A stretch of 64,000 bases of DNA. Origin: Hepsetus odoe (taxonomy: Eukaryota > Chordata > Actinopteri > Characiformes > Hepsetidae). The position numbers were made by a program, and so were the translations under genes. Of the stretch, positions 1 through 10,808 are shown in pieces. Where the stretch lies: positions 26,252,879-26,316,878 of the forward strand of contig CM029379.1 of the NCBI GenBank assembly GCA_017165825.1. The letters run 5' to 3'. The notes under the pieces were generated by a model. That model saw only the letters and a program-made list of their open reading frames with translations. It ran no database searches and was not told the origin of the DNA. The number at the start of each line of letters is the position of its first letter. Position 1 is the stretch's first letter.

Positions 1-1050
1 CTACATGTGGGCTTAAAAGGCAAAGTACCTTTAGTGACTGATGCAGACACACATACAGCTCTTACATTTGTACAACAGCTCAGGGCTACAGTGCAGTACA
101 GCTCGGTTCTCTCTTTCAGCGTAACTTGTGTATTTCTCTGAATCTTCCCTTGTTCCTTTTCTTCTTTCCCCTCAGTACAGTTAAAAGGATTTTGATCAAT
201 AGCCAGCCACCTTTCTTTCCTCTCATCTGCTATCACTCCCTTTCTTTTCACTTTCTCCCTCTCTAATCAGTGATATTCTCCCTTTGAGCCCTCCATCATC
301 TCTCCAGGTGGATGAGATGGAAGCGCAGAGGTGAAAAGGGGGGCAATCGCTTTTCCACAAACTCAGAGAGTGTAAAAAACACAAGTACTTCACAGAGCAG
401 CAGTTATTTGCTTAGCATTTAGCGGAGACTTCCTCAGTATGCGTGAGTGACGGCGGTAATATCGCCTTTCTCCACATCTCTGTCTTACTGCTCATCCAAA
501 GGCATCACATCGTTAAAGGCATACTCCAGCCACCCTAGGCCCCTGCATCTGTTGTGCATGGTCTAATAACACATTCACTTCAGAGAGTTCCCCTGAACAA
601 AAAACACACTGACTCAAGACTCACCTACCACAAAAACCAAGACAGGGCTAAAGCATCTGCCCATTGCTTTCTCTTCTGAGTGTTATTCTGTTAAGGCTAC
701 AGATAATACAAAAAAAGAACCAATCCAAATTCATTTCAAATATGCATTGTATATGCACTGTACCTAAAGTGAACCAAAAAAAAGTATAAACAACAATATG
801 TCCATAGCTTAGATAAACAAGATTGCTGCAGACATGGAAATGACCACATGATGAAAGATCTCTGCTCATTTATTACCATGTGTTATTAACTCCACTAACG
901 GTAAAGTTAATAATCTCTGCATGTGACCATGGGGATCTGTAGGGCCATTAAAAATAAAATATGTCACATTTTGAACATTTATTAATTGTATCTCATTTGA
1001 CATGAACAGAATTTGTACTGACAAAAAACTCCTTTCGAACGCATGCAAAC
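1..1050. other. Intergenic, nothing recognised
   Basis: No open frame, splice-flanked exon or repeat could be recognised in this stretch. The short frames present are typical of non-coding DNA of moderate A+T content. Confidence 0.5.
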
Positions 1051-1054
1051 ATGT

Positions 1055-1250
1055 GGGGCAGTGGTGACCTAGTGGATAGGGAGTTGGCCTCAGGATCAGA
1101 AGGTCATAGGTTTGAATCCCAGAATAGTAGGTTACCCTGAGGTACACTTGAGCAAGGTACCATCCCCATCACTGCTCCTGCTCACAGGCCACTTTTCATT
1201 GTGGTCCACTGTGTGTTGTGCTGTGTTTTACAATGACACGTTTTCACTAC
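1055..1250 (+). repeat. tRNA-derived SINE (family A)
   Basis: The head reads like a tRNA: an A-box-like GTGACCTAGTGG and a B-box-like GGTTTGAATCC at about 1109-1119. The body has the family signature (TTGAGCAAGGTACC, then CCCATCACTGCTCC) and the tail ends GTGCTGTGTTTTACAATGAC. The same head, body and tail recur at least six more times in the window. No terminal duplication is obvious, so this is an old copy. Confidence 0.75.
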
Positions 1251-4155
1251 ATGTATTAAACGTTATGCTTGAGCCTTTTTGAAGACTGATATTGTTTTAA
1301 AAAATTATTATGGCAGAGGAATGTTTGATAACTTTCTAATAAGAGTAACATATTTTTGGTATATTTATATTTTATATAAATCTTGCACTGGCAGTCTGGA
1401 CATCATTTACCCGTGCAATACTCTTAACCCTTTTCTAAAAATGCAATCCAGGGCCTAATTTTTGCATTATGCCAGTGTTGATACTCTTTTCCTTTTCCAC
1501 CATATAGCCATGTCATGTATTCCAAACCTCTCTGCTTTCCCAGCAGTCAGTACAATGCACAACCACAATGGATTACACTGAAGGGTTGCTCTTGGCTTAG
1601 AGAGGCTTCATTATCATCCAAACATGACTGGTCCAATTTGTGCTGCTTGTTGTGATTGCTATGGATGGCAATTATAGAAGAAAGGATAGTAGAGAACACA
1701 TTCTATTTATTTTTAACCCTGAACCTTCTCTATCCATCACATCTACTTCAATCTTACCTCCAGAAGTTCTGTTTGTCTTTGTATCTGTTGGAATAGATGC
1801 TACACCAGCTCTGTTTTTTCACAAAGATTAAGTTGGTCACTGCAATCCCACACCTAGTCCCTGATGTAAGCTGTTCTTGGTTCTAGGCCTGCAAAATGTT
1901 GGTGCCACTTTTAATCCAGACAGCTGGTTCTTTGACTGTCGAAACACAAATAACTGGTTGGTCATTTGGCACTGGCTCTAAGCCAGTGTTCACTGTGATT
2001 TGTTGGAAAAGTGGTATCTGAGATCCTAACCCTGCTTTCTCTGAGTATGTTGCTTGAAACACAATCTGCAGTTAGCCCTCTCTTCCAAGCATGTTTAACT
2101 GTGTTAGCAGCAGTTTGAGAGGATACATTGGAGCATCACATGTCACTCATGCTCACCTTCACCTTCTCACTTTTATTCTCTTTGGAGCATCATATGATTT
2201 GGGTTCTGTTTAAAGGGGGAAATCAGACCAATCCTAATTTAGGTAAACACCCTGGAAAAAACATTATAATGCAGCTATTCCTGCTGTCATAACAGAAGGA
2301 TTGTAACTAAAATGGGTCCTTTGCGTCCAGCAGGAGGGTCACATAGTGTAGGGTTTACTTGATGACTGACCTTTTTTTTTTTTTCTTTTTCATCCAGGAG
2401 GCAAGATGAGATAATAAACACAGAAGGACAGCCAAGCTTTCTCCCTTCAAGGTCATGTCTGAATATTTTATCAAATCAAAATGAAAAATAATACATCTAC
2501 CACCAGCCACCCACCGGCCAATGATTCTTCTGAACAGTAAACATATAGTATAAACTATTCATACACACAAATCTCTTTCTCTCTCCCTTTGCCTCTTAGA
2601 TCTGGAGTGAAATAAGCCACAAAATGTCACAGTCACTTCTAATACCTGCACAATAATTGCACAAATTATAAATAATAGCAAGAGTAGTTTTAATTGTGGT
2701 AATACTTACAACAATAATAATGATAGTGGTAGATATACTACTACTACTACTACTACCAGTAATAACTATATATAACATTGGTAAGTTAAATTGGTGCTGA
2801 AGATAGTTTTGACTGCCTTGTCTTTTCCGTTGTATTTATTCTAAAGAATCTTTTACAATTATAGAAAATGGGAGTCCTCAGTAAAATCCATGTGGTAAAA
2901 TGTTCCTGTGAAGCTTAATGTCTTAATGTCTGTATTAATAATAATAATAAATAATAATAATTCTTAATATAGATAAACTAGGATAAAAAATTATATCTAA
3001 TTTAGAATTGGTTAATATACCAATGTAAAATAATAAAGATAAAAGTGCATGTTTATTGTGCAAGGGTGATAAGTGCCACTGGTTAATGGAAGGCAGATTT
3101 TAGCTTTAAGCAATTTGTCTAAAATCTAGAATGCAAACAGTTCTGAACTCCATGGGGAGTTGGCTCCAGCAGGCGGGAACACAGACTAAAGTCATTTCAA
3201 CCGGATTAATTTTGGCTCTCGGCACCAAACGTTGACCAGCTCTTGCTGTTTTGAGCGATATACCATGACACTATACCATATATTTCAGGGATATATTTAG
3301 GGCCCAAACTACTGAGTGACTTAGACTGTGTGTAGTGCTTTGAACTCATTTCTGTGTCTAACTGGATGCCAGTGTAAGAAGCTGAGGATTGGAGTGATGG
3401 GGTCTATAAATTCTTGCTGTGTCTTGACTGTAATCCGACAACACTACAAGTATGACTCCTACCAATAATTGTTGGTGACCATGTGTTCATAGGTCTTAAG
3501 GGAGGTGGGATTATAAACTTTCAATCACAGCAATAATAGAAAGCAGGAACTATTTTGGAGCCATTCCCTGGTGTCCCAAAGAGGACAATATAACCTCAAA
3601 CTGAAAAACGGAGATAACAACTGTGCTCACAATTCAAGAACATTATATAACTATAGTTCCAGGTTCTCTGTATGGAAACAGAATGTTTAGAGGAGAACTG
3701 TCTCTTATTTTAAATATGAACGTTGTCCCTCATTTGTAATGTCTGCTGAATGAGTAGATGAGAACCAAGTCCTAGGTTTGCAGTCTCTTACTCCAGGCAG
3801 TAAGGTAAAGGGTAGTGAAGTAGAGGCGTGTTCAGTAAGACTGACGAGAACCAATAAATTGCCAAAAGCTGTGTTCTTTGTCCATGGCAGCGATGTAGAC
3901 TGGGCATTCAAAAACGGCCCCTTTCTGGATGTGAAATTAGTAGGAGGTGCCACCCCACCCTAAATGTAGTAAATCCTCCATGACCTGCTTCATTAACTCT
4001 TCCTCAGAGGCAACAAGGCCACAGAAAATGTGGAGGTATTAGTCTCTAATGTTGGACTCTAACATAAACTCGTCTTTTGTTGAGATTTTTCTGGCAGCCT
4101 CCAAGTGTTGTGAGAGTCAGGAATAAGAATGCTTTTTTTTACCTCTTTTGGTGTG
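1251..4155. other. Intergenic, mostly unassigned; possible old repeat at 3060-3430
   Basis: No coding exon is visible. Low-complexity patches include a T run near 2371, a short TAC run near 2740 and AAT-rich DNA at 2936-2995. The part at about 3060-3430 (GGATGCCAGTGTAAGAAGCT) resembles a diffuse interspersed fish repeat that I cannot name with confidence. Confidence 0.35.
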
Positions 4156-4156
4156 C

Positions 4157-4297
4157 AGCAGGGGGCAGCTATAGCCAGCACTCTGGGAGCAGCACCTTGA
4201 TCAAGGGTACCTCAGGGCAACATATTCTTGTGGGATTCAAATCCACGACCTTCCAATCCCGGGGCCTAATTCCTAACCACTAGGCCACCGCTTCCCA
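4157..4297 (-). repeat. SINE family A, 3'-truncated
   Basis: On the minus strand the head (GGTGGCCTAGTGGTTAGG) and body (TTGATCAAGGTGCTGC, reading through CAGCAGGGGG) match the other family A copies. The long CTGTGCTGTG tail is missing. The B box is GGATTTGAATCC. The copy is diverged and lies in intergenic DNA. Confidence 0.75.
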
Positions 4298-5540
4298 GTT
4301 GAAGAGCTCATGGAAAATCCTTCACTATTGAAGCTGAATGTTGCTTTCCTCACCAAAGTGAGTCACTTTGGATAAAATTGTCTGATAAATGAACAAATGC
4401 CAACTTAAATTCCCAGTTTTCAGCAACTATTTCTTTTTTTAATCTGCCATGTTTCTTCATTGAGGAGTCACAGAGGCAGAGGTGTTTTTTCCACAGCTCA
4501 GAAAACATAACCTCGGTTTTGTTGTTTTCGTCTTTCTTTTCCCTATGTTTTTTAACATGTGCACAACAGAGTGATCTCCCTTCTCCTATTGGGCAATGGC
4601 AGAACATATAGTGGCAGTTCAAACTAGGCAGGAAAGAACAAAAATTATTCACTCCAAGGTAGAATTAAACAAACAGCCTGTGGGGGATTTAGGGTTTGGT
4701 GGCACCTACTACTAATCACAATGCCAGAAAGGACCTGTTTTTTTTAATGCTCAGTCTACAGCCCAGCCAAGGACAAAGGCTGCTGCTTATAGCAGCTTAT
4801 TGGTTCCTGAGTCTCTGGAGTCTCGTCAGTCTTTCTGAACATGCTTCTGCCTCACTCACCTTTTTCTTATTGGCTGCAAGTGACTGGTTCCCAAAGGACA
4901 AGGTTCAGTGCTAAGCATTAATTATTCTGGAAGTGTGGGATTCGCCTAATCAGCAAGAAATGTCTTTTGGTCGGGGTGTGGGTGGCCGAGTGAGTGGCAA
5001 ATGCCAATAGTCTCTGGACGCACAAATACGAGCCACATCAGTGGGACAGATCTGTCATTATGTTGGCCTTCACCTAAATGACCAGAGGGATTTATCAGTG
5101 GGGGAATGCATAATACCTCCGTAGTCTTTTCAATTTATTCTGACTCTGTATTTTGATACCCCCCTCATTTCTTCTCTCCATTTCTTTCTTTGTATAAATT
5201 TAGAATTTTGTGAAATCACAGAAAGCATTTTCACAAAGTGCCTATTCAGGAATTAAACAAATGACAGTGCTGACCAACCAGAACAGGGCTTATTAGCATG
5301 TCTTATAGATGTGGTAGCACATGCAGCATGTTAAAAAGATAAAAAGTCAAAATGGACTTTTTGTTGAAAAAAATCCAATAATTAATAATAATTATTATTA
5401 ATAATCATATCACAGTCATGCTGTCATTTGTGTAATTTTGAAGGAGAGAGTAATGAACTACAACTTTGTATACATTTTCAGCTGTTTGTATTTTACTTGA
5501 GTGTGTATTTTTCTTTTGTTTTACCCCTACAGATTATTTA
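4298..5540. other. Intergenic, nothing recognised
   Basis: No gene or clear repeat is seen. An A+T-rich patch with TAATAATAATTATTATTA lies near 5380-5410. Confidence 0.45.
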
Positions 5541-5544
5541 CTTT

Positions 5545-6450
5545 TAGTTTTTAGTAGTTTTATCTTTAATTCTTTTTTTAACCATTGCACACCTGCCAAA
5601 CTTCTTCCTCTGGCTGCTGTTGTTAGGTGGATTATCTGTATCTATTTCTTCTGGTCCTCTGCATCTTTCTTTATCACACAAACCGCCTGCATGTCCTCTC
5701 TCACCACGTCCATAAACCACTTCCTCTTTTCCTCTTCCTGGCAGTTCCATCCTCAACATCTTTCTCCTAATATACTTCTCATCTCTCTTCTATACATGTT
5801 CAAACCAACACAATCTCACCTCTCTGACTTTGTCTCCAAACATCCATCCTGAGCTATTCCTCTAAATAATTGTTCCTAATTTTTTTCATTCCTTCTCACT
5901 CCTAATATAAATCTTTAGCTCTATGTTTTTGTCAGTGGTACTGTTTCTAACCTGTATAGCATAGCTGGGCTCACTACCATCCTGCCATCCTAAACGTGTT
6001 CTTTTACTCTTGCTGGTGTCCGTTTGTCATTGATCGCTCCTGCCACTCTTCTCCACCCATTCTTCACCTTGATCATCACCTCTTCTCTTTTCTTTTCTTA
6101 ACCTAGTGTCCACCATTCTTTCTCATAAAATGCTGTGGCTGATCAAATGTAGCCCTCTATACTGTAGTCTGTAGTGTACTGTACTGTAGTGTACACCTCC
6201 ATCCTTCCACAGGTATGTCACCTGGACCAACAGGCTTTCCATTCTTCACCCTCTTCATCGTGGCCCTTACTTCCACCTTAATACATTTCCTGGATCACTA
6301 TTCACACATCATCCAACCTCTCATCTGCTTCAAATTTGCCTCTCAAAATTTTCCTTCCATCTGTTCAACACGCTCAGCTCATTTGTATGTTTCCATTGCT
6401 ATCCTTTATCCCCTTTACCTGTCCCTTTGTCTAGCAAATAGGTATAGGAA
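5545..6450 (-). mobile_element. RTE-type LINE fragment, degraded
   Basis: Read on the minus strand, the left part (5544-5759) encodes a peptide starting MLRMELPGRGKEEVV. This resembles the C-terminal, post-reverse-transcriptase part of fish RTE-type LINE proteins. The segment to 6450 continues in the order expected upstream in the same protein, with many frameshifts. Similar DNA occurs at 20,978-22,100 and 34,870-35,045 (shared phrase ACATCCATAAACC). No intact reading frame remains. The family call is from memory of conserved motifs. Confidence 0.6.
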
Positions 6451-6452
6451 AG

Positions 6453-6453
<1 letters not shown>

Positions 6454-6523
<70 letters not shown>
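6454..6523. repeat. (CA)n microsatellite
   Basis: About 35 uninterrupted CA units. It abuts the 3' tail of the L2-type LINE, and another CA run (9341-9387) abuts that LINE's 5' end. This is what insertion into a CA microsatellite would leave. Confidence 0.95.
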
Positions 6524-6524
<1 letters not shown>

Positions 6525-6849
6525 CAAGTCAAGTCAAGTAGGATTTTATTGTCATTTCAGCCATATACACAGTACACAGTGAAACGAAATAACATTCCTC
6601 CAGGACCCTGGTGCTACACACAAGACAAGACACAATACACAAAACAGGGCAACAAGTGCAGACAGGACAGACAACAACAGACGGCACGACAGACAGTACA
6701 TTCATCCGTGGTGTTCGGAACAAAGCAGCCCAGGTAGATTACAGTGTAGCAGTGTGGTGGAGCGATGTTACTGATAAAGTGCAGAGTGCAACATGAGATA
6801 AATAAATAAATACTAGATGGAAAAGGAGGACTGGGTAGATATTGGTGGT

Positions 6850-8885
6850 TTAAGAGTTCAGGAGTCTGATGGCCAGGGGGAAGAAACTATTTCCCATCCT
6901 GGAAGTGGAGGCCCGTATGCTGCGGAACCTTTTCCCGGATGGTAGGAGGGAGAAGAGAGTGTGGGACGGGTGGGAGGGATCATCCACAATGCTGGTTGCT
7001 TTGCGGATGCAGCGAGTGGTGAAAATGTCCTGTACAGAGGGCAGAGAGATCCCAATGATCTTCTCAGCTGTTCTCACTACCCGTTGTAGGGACTTGCGGT
7101 CTAAGACGTTGCAGTTCCCGTACCAGGCAGTAATGCAGCCGCTCAGGATGCTCTCAATGGTTCCTCTGTAAAAGATGGTGAGGATGGAAGGTGGGAGATG
7201 GGCTTTCCTCAGTCTGCGCAGGAAGTAGAGGCGCTGCTGGGCTTTCTTTGTGATGGAGCTGGTGTTGAGGGACCACGTGAGGTTGTCAGTGATGTGAACA
7301 CCAAGAAACTTGGTGCTCTGGACCATCTCCACAGGTGAGGTGTTGATGATAAGTGGAGTGTGGTCCTGACGTGGTCTCCTGAAGTCAACAACCATCTCTT
7401 TAGTCTTGTCGACGTTCAGAGACAGGTTGTTGGTTCTGCACCAGTCCGTCAGCTCCTGTATCTCCTCTCTGTAAGCCGCCTTGTCTCCACCGCTGATCAG
7501 ACCCACCACAGTTGTATCATCAGCGAATTTGATTATGTGGTTCGAGCTGTGCTTGGCTGCACAGTCGTGGGTCATCAGTGTGAACAGCAGTGGGCTGAGC
7601 ACACAGCCCTGGGGGGCTCCTGTGCTCAGTGTGATGGTGTTGGAGGTGCTGCTACTGATCCTGACTGACTGGGGTCTCCCAGTCAGGAAGTCCAGGATCC
7701 AGTTACAGAGGGAGGTGTTCAGGCCCAGCAGCCTCAGCTTCTCACTCAGGTGCTGAGGGATGATGGTGCTGAATGCTGAACTGTAGTCGATGAACAGCAT
7801 TCTGACATAACTGTCCTTTCTGTCCAGATGAGAAAGGGCCAGATGGAGGGTGGTGGAGATTGCATCGTCCGTTGAGCGATTGGGACGATACGCAAACTGC
7901 AGGGGTCTAGTGAGGAGGGGATCTGGGACTTGATGTGCCTCATGACCAGCCTCTCGAAGCACTTCATGATGATGGGTGTGAGTGCGACGAGACGATAGTC
8001 GTTGAGGCAGGAGATAGATGGTTTCTTTGGCACTGGAATGATGCTGGTGGTCTTGAAGCACCTTGGAACAACAGTGGTGCTCAGAGAGGTGTTGAAGATG
8101 TCAGTGAGAACATCTGCCAGTTGTTCTGCACATCCTCTGAGCACTCGACCTTGAATATTGTCTGGACCGGCAGCTTTCCGTGGGTTGACTCTGAGAAGAG
8201 ATCTTCTCACCTCGGCTGTGGTCAGACGGAGAATCTGGTCGTTCGGAGGAAGGGTGGTCTTCCTCATTCTCGTGTCGTTCACTGCATCAAACCGTGCGTA
8301 GAAGTGGTTCAGCACATCTGGGAGGGAGGGGTCACCGTCACAGGCAGGTGGAGATGTCCTGTAGTTGGTGAGGGCCTGGATGCCCTGCCACATGCGCCGT
8401 GTGTCACCGGTGTTTTTGAAGTGGCCATGGATTCTCTCTGCGTGAGCTCGCTTCGCCGCTCTGATGGCCCGAGACAGGTTTGCCCTCGCTTTTCTTAGGG
8501 CGGCCTCGTCCCCTGACTTGAAGGCCTTGTCCTGGGTTCTCAGGAGTCTGCGCAGCTCCGCAGTCATCCATGGCTTCTGGTTGGGTCGTGATATGATTAA
8601 CTTGGAGACAGTAACATCCTCAATGCACTTGCTGATGTAGCCAGTCACTGAAGCTGTGTACTCCTCCAGGTTGATGGAGTCACTGTAGGTTGCAGCTTCC
8701 CTAAACATGTCCCAGTCGGTGCGTTCAAAGCAGTCCTGAAGAGCAGAGATGGCTCCTGTGGGCCAGGTCTTTACTTGTTTCAGGGTGGGTCTCACGCGCC
8801 TGACGATGGGTCTGTACGCTGGGATCAGCAGCACAGAGATGTGGTCTGAGTGCCCGAGGTGGGGGCGGAGCTGTCGCTGAGCCAT
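6850..8885 (-). pseudogene. L2-type ORF2: endonuclease remnant plus reverse transcriptase, frameshifted
   Basis: Two overlapping minus-strand frames make up one damaged protein. The first (8885-7746, 379 codons) opens close to a GHSDHIS box, the last catalytic motif of AP-type endonucleases. It continues into the reverse transcriptase fingers (VNPRKAAGPDNIQGRVLRGC, PVPKKPSISCLNDYR). The second (8061-6850, 403 codons) carries QFAYRPNRSTDDA, TGAPQGCVLSPLLF and the catalytic KFADDTTVV, then the C-terminal SGKRFRSIRA region. The break lies near 7906 and looks like the loss of one C from a C run, after which the homology continues in the other frame. The endonuclease N-terminus that should precede GHSDH is absent. 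The preceding bases (ATGGAGACATGGCTCAGCGA) still encode a METWLSD-like phrase that normally sits well upstream, so an internal deletion joined the two. Confidence 0.8.
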
Positions 8886-9320
8886 GTCTCCATAAAAACA
8901 AAAACACAGCAGGCTCTGTACTCTCGCTGGGTGTTCAGCTGGAGTCGTATACAGTCCAGTTTATTATCCAGGGAGCGGACATTGGCGAGGAGGACGGACG
9001 GGATAGCCGGTCGGCTAGCGTTAGCCTTAAGCTGAGCCCGGACCCCAGCACGCTTGCCGCGCTTCTGTTTCCTCTCACACCGCTTACAGCAGGCAATCTC
9101 GGGGACTGAAGGCCTGGTCTTCTCAGCACGCCGAGCTCCCGTAGCGTTGTTCGGAGAGTCGCTGGAAGACTGAATCCTGGCTGATTCCTGAGCTCCAGCA
9201 GTGTTTGGCGGTTAAATTTGAGAGCATTCACAGATATGATGCTCATGTGCAAGTCTTATGGTGAAAAGTAGTCGGATGAAAGACTTTTTTACAGACTTTA
9301 GCACCAAAGTTTGTTACCGC

Positions 9321-9333
9321 GCCGCCATCTTGG
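9321..9333 (-). promoter_or_regulatory. YY1-like motif at LINE 5' end
   Basis: The minus strand reads CCAAGATGGCGGC, the core of a YY1 site. It sits exactly at the apparent transcription start of the L2-type element. Human L1 also carries a YY1 site at its 5' end that positions transcription start. Function here is inferred from position and motif only. Confidence 0.5.
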
Positions 9334-9340
9334 ATCAAAA

Positions 9341-9387
9341 TGCACACACACACACACGTGCACACACAAACACACACACACACACAC
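9341..9387. repeat. (CA)n microsatellite, interrupted
   Basis: CA repeats with small interruptions fill the gap between the L2-type LINE and the Tc1 element. They replace the outermost bases of the Tc1 left terminal repeat. Confidence 0.9.
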
Positions 9388-10808
9388 AAAATTATTAGCC
9401 CCCTGGCCATTAATAGTCAATAGTGTACCCTTTCTGAGCCACAACTGACAACAATCTCTTAGAGTAGTTCTTCACTAGGTTGGCACAGGTTTCCTGAGGG
9501 ATTTTGGCCCATTCTTTCATTGCAAATTGTTCTAGTTGGTTCAAATTGCATGGTTTCCGAGCATGGACATTCACTTTGTGAACCCGCCACAGATTCTCAA
9601 TAGGATTGAGGTCTGGGCTCTGTGTGGGCCACTCCAGGATCTTGGTTTTCGTAAACTTGAGGAACTGTTGGACTAATTTCGATGTATGCTTTGGGTCATT
9701 GTCTTGTTGGAAGACCCAACGACGACCTAATCCTAGACTACGAGCAGATTCCTGCATATTCTCCCTTAAAATGTCAACATGATTTTCTTTTTTCATGATG
9801 CCATGCACCCGAACAAGGATCCCTGTGCCAGAGGCTGCAAAATAGCCCTAGAACATGATGCTCCCACCACCATGTTTAACTGTGGGAACTGTGTTCCTAG
9901 GGTTGAAGGTCTCTCCCTTTCTTCACCAAACATAAGCAACATCCATGTGTCCAAACAGTTCTAGTTTAATCTCATCAGACCAAAGCACAGATTTCCAAAA
10001 CTCATCTTTACCTTTCAAACGTTCACGGGCAAACCTCAGTCGGGCTGTGATGTGCTGCTCTTTGAGTAAAAGGGTTCTTCTGGGACAATGGCCCTGAAGC
10101 CCACCACGATGAAGAGCCCTCACAACTGTGTTCCTTGAAACATCAACTCCAGAAGAGGCCAGGTCAGCAACAATCATCTTGGCAGATGTCCGGAGCTCCT
10201 TGCTGACATCTCTGACTATTTTCCTCTCTAGAGTTCTTGAAATCTTGCGCGTACGGCCAAGGCCAGGTTTGTTTCTTACAGAATTTGTCTCCTTGTACTT
10301 GGCAATGATGCAACGTACAGCAGTTCTAGACACTGTGAATAGCTTGGAAATGGCAGTGTAACCTTCCCCCTTATCATGAGCCTCTACTATCTTCTTTCTG
10401 AGCTCCAGACTGATTTCCTTTGTCTTTGGCATGGTGAGTAACAGTAGTCCCTCTCATGTGTTCAAGTGCCCTGTTCCTTGGAGTCTTTTTATGCTGATTG
10501 AATGTTGTTAGGAAGCCAGTTGACTGCACAGGTGTGGTTTCAAAGCTGATTGGTTCATTACTGTAGGTGTGCTTTGAAAGCAAACATTCACATGGGGCTA
10601 ATATTTTTGACCACCCCATTTTTGAATATATTTGATATAAAGCAAGCCTAAAAATGTATTTTAAATTACAAAATATACCAAAAGCTACTAAATATAACTG
10701 GTGAATGTTTGCTTATATCAAGTTTCAACAATGCTGCAAACATTGGGAAGAAAATTAGAAAAATGTTCCATAATTCCTGGGGGGCTAATAATTTTGGCCT
10801 CAACTGTA
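9388..10808 (-). mobile_element. Tc1-like DNA transposon (copy 1)
   Basis: The right end, read inward on the minus strand, is TACAGTTGAGGCCAAAATTA with the target TA at 10807-10808. The left end carries only the inner part of the same repeat (AAAATTATTAGCCCCC), because its first dozen bases are CA repeat instead. An inner motif, ATATTAGCCCCATG, lies at 10,596-10,612. The length of about 1.4 kb is normal for Tc1 elements. It encodes one transposase gene on the minus strand. Confidence 0.9.
9410..10432 (-). pseudogene. Tc1 transposase, two nonsense codons
   Basis: From the ATG at 10432 (MPKTKEISLELRKKIVEAHD) to the stop at 9410 the frame is 340 codons, the normal length for this family. It contains a paired helix-turn-helix region (EAHDKGEGYTAISKLF and the following repeat), a GLGR linker and a DDE catalytic domain. 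The first catalytic Asp is in WSDEIKLEL, the second in FQQDNDPKHT, and the Glu in SPDLNPIENLW. All three acidic residues survive. Two stops break it: TGA at 9923-9925 after YVW, and TAG at 9848-9850 in the GGGSIMF region, where family members usually have Trp. There is no frameshift, so the copy decayed by point mutation only. Confidence 0.88.

Larger units (their letters stand above)
6524..9336 (-). mobile_element. L2-type LINE, internally deleted, 5' end present
   Basis: On the minus strand the element starts at CCAAGATGGCGGCGCGG (near 9333). It ends in TGACAATAAAATCC followed by ACTTG pentamer repeats (6524-6539), the usual kind of L2 3' end. Between them lie a short 5' region, the last part of an endonuclease domain (GHSDH box) and a reverse transcriptase with an intact FADD box. 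The length of about 2.8 kb is short for an autonomous element, because nearly all of the endonuclease domain is missing. Both ends touch CA repeats, so any target duplication would be hidden in the microsatellite. Confidence 0.8.

Noticed and set aside
6454..6523. Coding frames with His-Thr or Val-Cys runs at microsatellites (also 16.8, 41.5, 51.5, 52.1 and 52.8 kb)
   Set aside because: They are translations of CA/GT repeats without other coding evidence.
6850..8885. Two long minus-strand frames as host genes
   Set aside because: Reverse transcriptase motifs and L2-type ends show a retrotransposon.
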